Shown: piece after piece, positions 33,654 to 43,473 of the stretch
Layout of the letters: the number at the start of each line of letters is the position of its first letter
Numbering within the stretch: the first letter of the stretch is position 1
Source: Deinandra increscens subsp. villosa
Lineage: Eukaryota; Streptophyta; Magnoliopsida; Asterales; Asteraceae
Assembly (NCBI GenBank): GCA_039602395.1
Contig: JBCNJP010000007.1
Span: 124,778,957-124,842,956 of the forward strand
Direction: 5' to 3'
DNA length: 64,000 nt
Program-made: the position numbers and the translations under genes
Notes under the pieces: model-generated
What the model was told of the DNA's origin: nothing
Database searches by the model: none
What the model saw: only the letters and a program-made list of their open reading frames with translations

Positions 33654-34415
33654 AAGTTGCACAAGCTTATGAATTCAATTTCTTAATCTTGCATTCAACA
33701 TCAAAATCTTCAGGTTCCTGATTTATGAACTTTGATTTCTTGATTTTACCAAATTCGTTAAGGAGAATAGACAAACTAAACGATTTGATCATTGAAGCAG
33801 TCATACCAGATCTTTATCAAGATCTAGTGAGTTATGTGTATGTTTCATAGTTGAATCTTGAGTGAGTTGAGTCAATAAAAGATTTCTCGAACTGTCGGTG
33901 CTAGAGTTGATGCTCAGAAAATGGAACAAATGTAGTTCAAGTAAATGTATATTTAAAGGAATACTATTTGATTATCAACTGTTTTAAATAAAAACATCTC
34001 AAGTTCTCAAAATACTCTAACCAGTGACTCTCAACTTATGAACTTCAAAATGACTGAAAGTGTAAAAAATATATATATAAAAATAGCACATACCTGATCG
34101 TTGTGGGTACTAATCAGAGCGTGTTATTCACTGCTTGAGCAAGTACCATCAAATATGAATAAATGGCAGTAGATTCCTAACAGCTAGCATTTTCAACCCA
34201 ATCTATGATAAATAGCTTGTGAATATGAACTATTTACATGTCTGACCACCCTATTTCATTCCTCGTCCATGAGACACTGCAGTATTGCTGGCATTTCTTT
34301 TGAATAAGATAACATCTTTAAACCAAAATCTATCACCACCAACCACATATGCATCACTTAGATTAGCAGACAAGGCATTTTGTTGCTGGAACCCCCGATT
34401 CAAATAGGTCCAAAG
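33654..34415. other. 3' flank of the repeat-protein gene
   Basis: No further gene. It probably includes the 3' UTR of the minus-strand gene starting at 34416; polyadenylation signals cannot be fixed in such AT-rich sequence. Confidence 0.35.
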
Positions 34416-37400
34416 TTAATTATCATGAAATCGGTCATCATCTTTAATGGGATCTAAACTGTTATTCAGCGTTCTGTTATTTAAGTCTTCCATGTACCCG
34501 GGACCCAAATCAATGTGGTCAGAGAGATTGGATTCAGAATCTATAAATGGGTCAACTGATTTAGAATCAACATTTTGCATCCTAGAGTTAACAGATTGAA
34601 TTTCTGCATCATCTCCATACAAAGAATCCTTAACCGAATCTGAGGACCTGGCGTCAGCGGTGGCAGTTTTAGAATCCTCATTCTGTGTCCTAAATTTCAA
34701 AGATGGAGTTTCTGTGTCATCTGCAGACGAAGAAGCCCTGCTAATATCAGATGATAACACGGCAGTAATTTGAGAATCCTCATTTTGTATCGTGGAATTA
34801 AGAGACTGAATTTCTGCAGACGAAGAATCAAGACTCAAATGAGAGGACACATCAGCAGTTTTAGAATACTCATTATCCACAGAGTGAATTTCTACGGTAT
34901 CTCCAGCTGAAACATCCCTGCTCAAATCAGAGGGCGTGACAGAAGTAATTTTAAGATCATCATCTCGTCCCCCAACAAATTGAAATTCTGCATCATCTCC
35001 GGAAGAAGAATAAACTTTCCAATCAGAGGACTTATTATCCTCATTCTGAGTCCTCAAATTCACAGACTGGCTATCTGGCTCATATCCAGATGATGAGTCC
35101 CTCAAATCTGAGGACATGGGAGCAGAAATTTGAGTGTCTGCATTCTGTATCCTGGAATTAACAGTCTGAATTTCCACACCATGTCCAGAAGAATCATCAT
35201 AGGAAACATCAGCAGTTTTAGAACCTGTATTCTGAGTCTCAGTGCCATCTACAGATGAAGAATCTTCATTCCGCATCCTGGAAATCACAGAATGGATTTC
35301 TGCATCATCTCCAGATGAAAAATCAGAGGCTGTGAGAGCTTTAGTATTAGACTCCTTATCATGTATCCTAGAATTCACAACATGAATTCCAGTTTCATCT
35401 CCAGATGAAAAATCCCTTCTCAAATCATTAGTAGTTTTAGAATCATCATTTTGCATCACATATTGAACTTCCGCATCATCTCCAGATGAAGAATCCCTGC
35501 TCAAATCAGAGGTTATGGCATCAGTGGTCTTAGAATCATCATTTTGTATCCTGGAATTCACATAATGAACTTCTGCATCATCTCCTGATGAAGAATCTCT
35601 GCTCAAATCAGTGGGTATGGAAGCAGTAGCTTTAGCATCCATGTTGAAACTCACGCTAGTTTTTTCTGCATCATATCTAGATAAACCATTACCACTAAAA
35701 TCAGAGGACGAATCAGCAGTTTTAGAATCTTCATTCTGAGTCTTGACATTCTCAAGCTGGATTTCTGCGTCATCTCCCGAAGAATAATCCCTCCTCAAAT
35801 CAGATGATTTGGAATTGGTAGTTTTAGAATGCTCACTCAATATCCTGGAACTCACATCCTGGATTTCTGCATCATGACGAGATGAACCATCATCACTCGA
35901 ATCAGAGAATACTGAAGCAGATTTAGAATCTTCATCATGTGCCCGAACGCTAACAGACTGTATATCTGCATCATCATGTGACGAGGACTCCCTACGCAAA
36001 CCAGAGATTATGGTAGCAGTGGTTTCAGGTGCCTCAATATGTGTCCTGACAAAATCAATTTCTGCCTCATCTCCAGAAGAAGAGTGTCTTCTCAAATCAG
36101 AGGATACAGAAATAATTTTAGTGTCATCATACGGAGTCTTCAATTTTAAAGACTTGATTTCTGTGTCATCTCCAGAAGATGAATCCCTGCTCAAATCAGT
36201 ATTAGTTTTAGAATCCTCATTTTGTGTTCTTGAATTCAAAATTTTTACTTTTGTATCATCTCCGGATGAAGAATCGTCTCTCAAATCAGAAGACACACCG
36301 ACAATTTTATTTTCATCGTTCTGAGTCTTGAAATTCGAAGATCGGATTTCCGTGTCATCCCCAGAAAATAAATCCCTGCTCAAATCAGTATTAGTTTTAG
36401 AATCCTCATTTTGTGTTCTTGAATTCAAAATTTGAACTTTTGCATCGTCTCCGGATGAAGAATCGCCTCTCGAATCAGAGGATACATCAACAGCTTTAGA
36501 GTCATCATTTTGAGTCTTAAAAGTCAAAGACTGGACTTCTGTGTAATCTCCAGAAGATGAGTCCCTGCTCAAAGAACCAATAGTATTAGGGTCTTCTTTT
36601 TCTGTTTTTGAAATCAGAATTTTTACTTTTGCATCATCTCCAGATGAAGAATCGTCTCTCAAATCAGATGATACATCAATAACTTTAGTGTTATCATTCT
36701 GAGTCTTCAAATTCAAAACATGTATTTCTGTGTCATCGCCAGAAGATAAATCCCTGCTCAATTCAGCATTAGTTTTAGAATCCTCCTCATTTTGTGTTCT
36801 TGAATTCAAAATCTGAACTTTTTCATCGTCTCCAGATGAAGAATTGCCTCTCAAATCAGAGGATACATCAACAGCTTTAGTGTCATCATTTTGAGTCTTA
36901 AAAGTCAAAGACTGGATTTCTGTGTCATCTCCAGAAGACGAGGCCCTGCTCAAAGCACCAATAGTATTAGAGTCTTCTTTTTCTGTTTTTGAAATCGGAA
37001 TTTTTACTTTTGCATCATCTCCAGATGAAGAATCATCTCTCAAATCAGAGGATACATCAACAATTTTAGTGCCATCTTTCTGAGTAATAACATTCAAAGA
37101 CCGGAGTTCTGCGTCATCCCCAGAAGACGAATCCCTGCTTAAATCAGCGTCAGTTTTAGAATCCTCATTTTGTGTTCTTGAATTCAAAATTTGAACTTTT
37201 GCATCATCTCCAGACGAAGAATCGCCTCTCAAATCAGAGGATACATCAACAGCTTTAGTGTCATCATTTTGAGTCTTAAAAGTCAAAGACTGGATTTCTG
37301 TGTCATCTCCAGAAGACGATGCCCTGCTCAAAGTACCAATAGTATTAGTGTCTTCTTTTTGTGTTTCTGAAATCGGAATTTTTACTTTTGCATCATCTCC

Positions 37401-40112
37401 AGATGAAGAATCGTCTCTCAATTCAGAGGATACATCAAGAATTTCAGTGTCATCATTCTGAGTCTTCACATTCAAAGCATGTATTTCTGTGTCATCCCCA
37501 GAAGATGAATCCCTGCTCAATTTGGCATTAGTTTTAAAATCCTCCTTTTTTTGTGTTCTTGAATTCAAATTTTTTACTTTTGAATCATCTCCAGATGAAG
37601 AATAATCTCTCAAATCAGAGGATACATCAACAGCTTTAGTGTCATCATTTTGAGTCTTTAAAGTCAAAGGCTGGATTTCTATGTCATCTCCAGAAGACGA
37701 GGCCCTGCTCAAAGCATCAATAGTATTAGAGTCTTCGTTTTCTGTTTTTGAAATCGGAAATTTTACTTTTGCATCATCTCCAGATGAAGAATCGTCTCTC
37801 AATTCAGAGGATACATCAAGAATTTCAGTGTCATCATTCTGAGTCTTCAAATTCAAAGCATGTATTTCTGTGTCATCCCCAGAAGATGAATCCCTGCTCA
37901 ATTCAGCATTAGTTTTAAAATCCTCCTTTTCTTGAGTTCTTGAATTCAATTTTTTTACTTTTGCATCATCTCCAGATGAAGAATCATCTCTCAAACCAGA
38001 GGATACATCAAAAATTTTAGTGTCATCATTCGGAGTCTTCAAATTCAAAGACTGGATTTCTGTGTCATCCCCAGAAGACGAATCCCTGCTTAAATCAATA
38101 TTAGTTTTAGAATCTTCATTTTGTGTACTCGAATTCAAATATTGAACTTTCACATCATCTTCGGATGAAGAATGGCCTATCAAATCAGAGGATACATCAA
38201 CAATTTTAGTGCCATCTTTCTGAGTAATAACATTCAAAGACCGGAGTTCTGCGTCATCACCAGAAGATGAATCCCTGCTTAAATCAGCATCAGTTTTAGA
38301 ATCCACATTTTGTGTTCTTGAATTCAAAATTTGAACTTTTGCATCATCTCCAGACGAAGAATCGCCTCTCAAATCAGAGGATACATCAACAGCTTTGTGT
38401 TCTGTGTCATCTTCAGAAGACGATGCCCTGCTCAAAGCACAAATAGTATTAGAGTCCTCCTCTATGTGTGTTTTTGAAATCGGAACTTTTACTTTTGTAT
38501 CATCTCCCGATGAAGAATCGTCTCTCAAATCAGAGGATACATCAAGAATTATAGTGTCATCATTCTGAGTCTTCAAATTCAAAGCCTGTACTTCAATGTC
38601 ATCCCCAGAAGATGAATGCCTGCTCAACTCAGCATTAGTTTTAAAATCATCCTTTTTTTGTGTTGTTGAATTCAAAATTTTTACTTTTGCATCATCTCCA
38701 GATGAAGAATCATCTCTCAAATCAGAGGATAAATCAACAAGTTTAGTGTCATCATTCTGAGTCTTCAAATTCAAAGACTGGATTTCTGTGTCATCCCCGG
38801 AAGTCGATTCCCTGCTAAAATCAGCATTAATTTTATAATCCTCGTTTTGTGTACTTGAATTTAACAATTGAACTTTTGCATCATCTTCGGATGAAGAATC
38901 GCCTCTCAAATCAGAGGACACAACAGCAGTTTTATAGTCCTCATTTTGTGTCCTAGACTGAAAATCCTCATCATCTCCTGACAAAGAATCCCTGCTCAAA
39001 TCTGTTTTAGAATCCTCAATCTTTTTCCCGGAATTCAAGGATTGGACTTCAACATCATGTCCAGATGGAGAATCGCCTCCTAAATCTGAGGATACGTCGT
39101 TAGTTTTAAAATCCTCACTCTGCATCTCGGAAATCACAGACGGAAGTTCTGTATCATCTCCTGACGACGAATCTCTGCTCAAATCAGTTTTAAAGTCCTC
39201 ATTATGCTTCATGGAATTCACAAACTGAACTTCTGCATCACCATCATTTTGAAACGGACTAAGATCATCTTGATCTCTGAAGGCATCAACTTCATCATGT
39301 TTGCTACTAACCGACTGTTCTTCAGATGCATCAGAGCCACTACCTCTTCCTGAACAAGTATCAAACTCAGCTCTACTAAGATTCAAAAAGCTGATATAAT
39401 CAAAGGTCTGGTTCACAAAACCAGACTCTGGCATTTCAATCTCATCACGCCATGAAACCCGCACATCTAAACGCTCAGCCAAAGTCATTTCCTGTTCCAC
39501 TGGAGTCCCTCCTTTGAGCTTTCTATCTTCTTCGAAAAAATTCCCAATCCTTTCCTGATAGCAACATAAACATAAATTTTAGTTCATAACATAACCAAAA
39601 TACCAAATCACACACTTCAAAACCCCAATCAAACCCTAGTCCCCAAATTTGCACGTATGAGAATCACATCACAATCAATAAAACAGGAAGATGAGTTTTA
39701 AAATTCTGTCAAACTCCTGTCATTTTGACTACTGTAGAATACAAAATTTATAAAATCGATATAAAAACGAAAAATTATCGACGAATCTAGGGCTAGAAAC
39801 ACTAACCGAAGCATTTAAATCCAACGATTGAAGCAGCCAACGGTAAGCAGCGGTGGAATTGAAGGCGATAGGTTGAGGAGGCAGGTCATTGGCCTGACAT
39901 TCACCACAGTATACGCAAATCAGTGAATGTGGTCCTAGAAGAAGATTTCCTGTGCAATGCTTGCATGTGACGCAGTGAGGTGATGTGTTTAGAGCGGAGA
40001 ATGAGTTTTGGAGGGCGGGAAGAGATTTTAGGGTTGGTTTGTAGGATGATAGTCCGGCGTCTTCTCGGAATCTGATCTGAGATTGTTTGATGAGATCTGG
40101 TGGTGGTACCAT
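34416..40112 (-). CDS. Zinc-ribbon-like protein with giant Ser/Asp-rich tandem repeat
   Basis: Two exons, 39807-40112 and 34416-39554, join in frame to give 1,814 residues. Residues 1-102 hold paired cysteines (C47-C50-C53 and C66-C69-C72, with CVTCKHC and CVYCGEC), a probable zinc ribbon. A conserved-looking segment follows (ERLDVRVSWRDEIEMP, FDYISFLNLSR). From about residue 160 to the end the protein consists of some 55 units of about 27 residues with core SSSGDD (more than 20 exact copies) alternating between forms like LSRDSSSGDDTEIQSL and SDLRDDSSSGDDAKVKIL. The acidic serine clusters are good casein kinase 2 sites and predict a disordered, phosphorylated chain. Plant annotation usually calls such proteins dentin-sialophosphoprotein-like. 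Function is unknown; a nuclear role is a guess. The 5.1-kb repeat exon has no stop or frameshift, arguing for selection. The C-terminus is DDDRFHDN. Confidence 0.85.
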
Positions 40113-40131
40113 TATGGACGTCGGAAGGAGG

Positions 40132-40380
40132 TTAGGTTACTGAGTGTGATCTTCTTCGTGGCGGAGCGTCGCCGGCGGTGGCCGCTGCATGGTTTGTTGT
40201 TTGTTGCGTGACGGTTTGTTAATTGTTCGACTCGTTGTTTTTTAAGTTTTCAATTTTGTAGCTCATTTTTTTTTAGCATTTTTAACTCGTTTTTTAGTAG
40301 TTAACGGTGTTTCATTTTTTTATTAAGTTTTTTTATAAAATCTTTGAATGAAAGTTTGATTACCTTTGTTTGTTTGATAA
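40132..40380. repeat. Gene 5' flank, copy 1 of a 249-bp duplication
   Basis: The segment from TTAGGTTACTGAGTGTGATC to TTTGTTTGATAA just upstream of the repeat-protein start is repeated at 41609-41852 with few changes. It probably holds the 5' UTR and core promoter of that gene. A Helitron 3' end follows directly. Confidence 0.85.
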
Positions 40381-40410
40381 CTAGCCACTTACCCGGGTAA
40401 ATACCCGGGC
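40381..40410 (-). mobile_element. Helitron 3' terminus abutting the promoter duplication
   Basis: On the minus strand the hairpin CCCGGGTATTTACCCGGG is followed by TAAGTGG, CTAG and then T. The second copy of the flanking sequence reads GATAATGGG without the element, which shows an A|T site as used by Helitrons. The other end of the insertion was not located. Confidence 0.5.
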
Positions 40411-41608
40411 TAAAACATAATATATATATATATAGATATATATACTATACAAAAATTCTTATCGGTAAAACAATATTCAATAATAATAACAAAATTCAAT
40501 AACAATTACAAAATTGAGAAGACATTACGCTTCTTGTTCTCAAAAGCACGTGGCACACACTTGTTGGTTGTCTTCAACTTTTTAATATTCACTACTTTCT
40601 TCTCAATAATCTCTTATGCGTATATTCTGTCCTTAAATATTCAATTAAACACACGACAAACAGTCAAACTCCAAACTCCTGTTAATGGTTGTTGCATAAG
40701 AAGAGAGTCAAATCAACAAAGTTGATGTTTCTGACTCTTACACAGAGAAGAAACATTCAACTAAAACCATTTTGTGATTCAAATTGAAAGAAAAGAAAAG
40801 ACAACATTTATGAGAAAACCAAAATTAGTTAACCAAAATCAAAGATGGTTACCTGCAATTTTGGCTTGAGACATTGACGGAATTCTTCATTGTCCTCTTT
40901 GTTTATTTAGTCATCTCCTATAGAAAGAATGGGTTGCACCCACTAAAACAGAAATGATGAACCGCCATTGAAAAACACCCAAAATTTTTGGAAACCTAAT
41001 TCTCTTTTGTGAATTGCTTGAAGATTAAAGAAACTGTAATGTAATTTGATAGCATGTAGTGCTCAGTTTTGTTAGTTTCCTATGTCGAAAAGTTGGAGTT
41101 GAAAGAAAACACTACATACTTCTGTTCTTTATGTTTATTTTTTTTAAACACAATATAATTGAGTTTTAAGCTTTTATATCCTTTGTATAACTTCTTGACT
41201 TCCATATATAGTCATGGGTTTCAAACTTACAGATCTCTTATTTACTATTTCAAAAGACTAATTTCAATCTAAAGCAAACAAAAAAAAAAAAACCTTGAAT
41301 CGTCAATCTCCTATATCTGAACTTTAAGAATCGTTCAAAATAGAAAGCATGGGTTAGAAACAAAAGTTGAAGCCCTTGAACCTTGAAGGATTGAATCTCG
41401 ATTAATTTGCAATCAAATGTAGTTTTAAAATTAGTAAGTAAATTTGTAAATCGTATATGGAAATTAATAAATTAGAAATTCAATTGTAATTAAAAGTTAC
41501 TAAAATTATGAAAATTAAGTATTAACATTCAAATTAATTAGTAACAAATTAATTTAAAAATTGAAATAATAAATACCAATTAAATATAAACAAAAACAAT
41601 TAAATTAA
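40411..41608. other. Spacer between the promoter duplicates
   Basis: AT-rich, no open frame with family resemblance, possibly Helitron body. Confidence 0.35.
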
Positions 41609-41852
41609 TTAGGTTACTGAGTGTGATCGTCTTCGTGGCGGAGCGTCGCCGACGGTGGCCGCTGCATGGTTTGTTGTTTGTTGCGTGACGGTTTGTTAAT
41701 TGTTCGACTCGTTGTTTTTTAAGTTTTCAATTTTGTAGCTCATTTTTTTAGTATTTTTAACTCGTTTTTAGTACTTTACATATTCAATTTTTTATGAAGT
41801 TTTTTTATAAAATCTTTGAATGAAAGTTTGATTACCTTTGTTTGTTTGATAA
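41609..41852. repeat. Gene 5' flank, copy 2 of a 249-bp duplication
   Basis: Near-identical to 40132-40380 in the same orientation, without any coding exon beside it. Beyond its end (GATAATGGGCCGGG) the sequence differs from copy 1, where a Helitron end begins. Confidence 0.85.
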
Positions 41853-42361
41853 TGGGCCGGGTTTGAATAATCTTAAATCCATACCTGGTTATAAAATAAT
41901 GTTTCATATTCGGTTTAAAACCTGTCGGGTATGTAACGGATATTTACCATCGGGTATCGGGCATACCCGTAGGTTTTTAGATCCTTGGTAATTCATGGAT
42001 TAGTTGTGATGAAGTTGTGAATGTTTAGATCCTCACGTCGATGGTGGTGGAAAGGAGATGAGGATGAGGGTGAATGAAGACCAAGTGACAGATGAGGTCC
42101 ACGGTCTTTTTAGGGGGGGGGGGGGGGGAGGGGGGTAATTAAAGAGTAATTGAAATTTAAAAGGTATAACAGTCATTTTACATCCATTTAACTGAGTTTC
42201 TAACGGACATCTAACCCAGAAACTCAAGTGAGACGAAAGTGATGGTTAGAAGACTCCACCTGTGATTTCGATAGTTTCAAATAATAAAAGTGTGATTTTG
42301 ACAAACCACGTGAACTCTCAAGTAATTTACTCAAAAATATATATATATTCACTTACGCTCA
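41853..42361. other. Intergenic with a 16-G homopolymer
   Basis: No gene. A run of 16 G (42113-42128) is followed after one A by six more G. Lengths of such runs are often unreliable. Confidence 0.5.
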
Positions 42362-42537
42362 GTTCTCGAGTTTACTTAAAGAGAAAAAAGAAAAGAAACG
42401 AAAAGAAAGAAAGAGAAAGTGAGTGATTCATTTCCTTCCAAATCATTCCAATCGAAATGAAAGAAAAACACAAGATTTTGACACAATTTTTCTTTCATTT
42501 TCCTCCCTTTTCCTCCTTAGATGAAACTCAGGAACAC
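42362..42537. mobile_element. Purine-rich MITE-like repeat, copy 2
   Basis: Inverted ends (GTTCTCGAGTTTACTTAA against its partial mirror TGAAACTCAGGAAC) with an AG-rich then TTTTC-rich interior, as at 2464-2734. Confidence 0.4.
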
Positions 42538-42541
42538 AAAT

Positions 42542-42877
42542 GGTGTGTTTGGTTGTGAAAAACATACTCTGTTTTCATTTATGTTTTCTAAGAACATGGA
42601 AAACAGAAAACGCGTTCAAATTGTAGTTTTCCAGAAAAAAATTCAAGAAAACAGAAACGGCGTTTTCTAACTTTTAAACTAGAATTGAAAAACATTTTTT
42701 TTTGTTTTCCATTTTCTGTTGTCGTTTTCTAGCTTTCTATTTTGGAAAATGGAAAACCCATCTTTTGGATTAGAACGCGTTTTCAAAAATTTTCATGTGT
42801 TTTCTAGATATGGAAAACCCATTTAATTTTCTAGAAAACTGAAAACTGGAAAACGTTTTCCACAACCAAACACACCC
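42542..42877. mobile_element. Tourist-like MITE, family B, copy 2
   Basis: Ends GGTGTGTTTGGTTGTG and CACAACCAAACACACCC are inverted; the interior matches 16028-16374. The TWA target site is not evident here. Confidence 0.7.
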
Positions 42878-42932
42878 TTTATTTTCCTTCAATTTCTCTT
42901 CTTAAGTGAAACTCGGGAACACAAAAAAATTT

Positions 42933-43212
42933 GGGTGCGTTTGTTTGTGGAAAACACACCATGTTTTTCATTTCTGTTTTCTAAGAAAACATGGAAAACA
43001 GAAAACGCGTTCAAATTGTAGTTTTCCAGAAAATTTTGCTAGGAAAACAGAAAAACTAAAATTGGAAAACACATTTTTTTTGTTTTCCATTTTCCGTTTT
43101 CGTTTTCCAGATTTCTATTTTAGAAAATGAAAACCCCATCTTTTGATTTAGAACGCATTTTTAAAAATTTTCACACAAAAATGAAAAACTCATTTCATTT
43201 TCTAGAAAACTT
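42933..43212. mobile_element. Tourist-like MITE, family B, copy 3 (right end lost)
   Basis: Begins GGGTGCGTTTGTTTGTGG and follows the family B interior, but the right inverted end is missing. The flank before it (GTGAAACTCGGGAACACA) resembles the flank before copy 2 (ATGAAACTCAGGAACACA), so the unit plus flank may have been duplicated locally. Confidence 0.65.
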
Positions 43213-43429
43213 TTCATTCCTTTCATTTCCTAGAAAACTTTTCATTCCTTTCATTTCCCTCCTCCTTATACGAGGGACCATTTCTGCAAATCTACATAAA
43301 TTTTAGTTGATCAGTCGTTAACGCTTCATCATCACCTTCTCTACCTCCTCCGGATTCCGAATCACAATTCCGATCTTCCTCCAGATCAATTGCAACCCTA
43401 TTCATACGTATTAGCATTTTCACACTGTG

Positions 43430-43473
43430 TGTGACAGACAATATTGTTTGTGTGTTTGAGAGAGAGAGAGAGG
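43430..43473 (+). promoter_or_regulatory. GA-repeat 5' leader of the DUF1068 gene
   Basis: A GAGAGAGAGAGAGAG tract (about 43458-43473) directly precedes the start codon. GA/CT repeats are common in plant core promoters and 5' UTRs; the regulatory role is inferred. Confidence 0.35.

Noticed and set aside
36010..36324. 104-codon plus-strand frame inside the repeat-protein exon
   Set aside because: It is the antisense shadow of the SSSGDD repeat and has no independent support.
34416..39500. Regular short repeats resembling a CRISPR-like array
   Set aside because: The period is codon-based, units vary like protein repeats and the host is a plant; there are no constant repeats with unique spacers.
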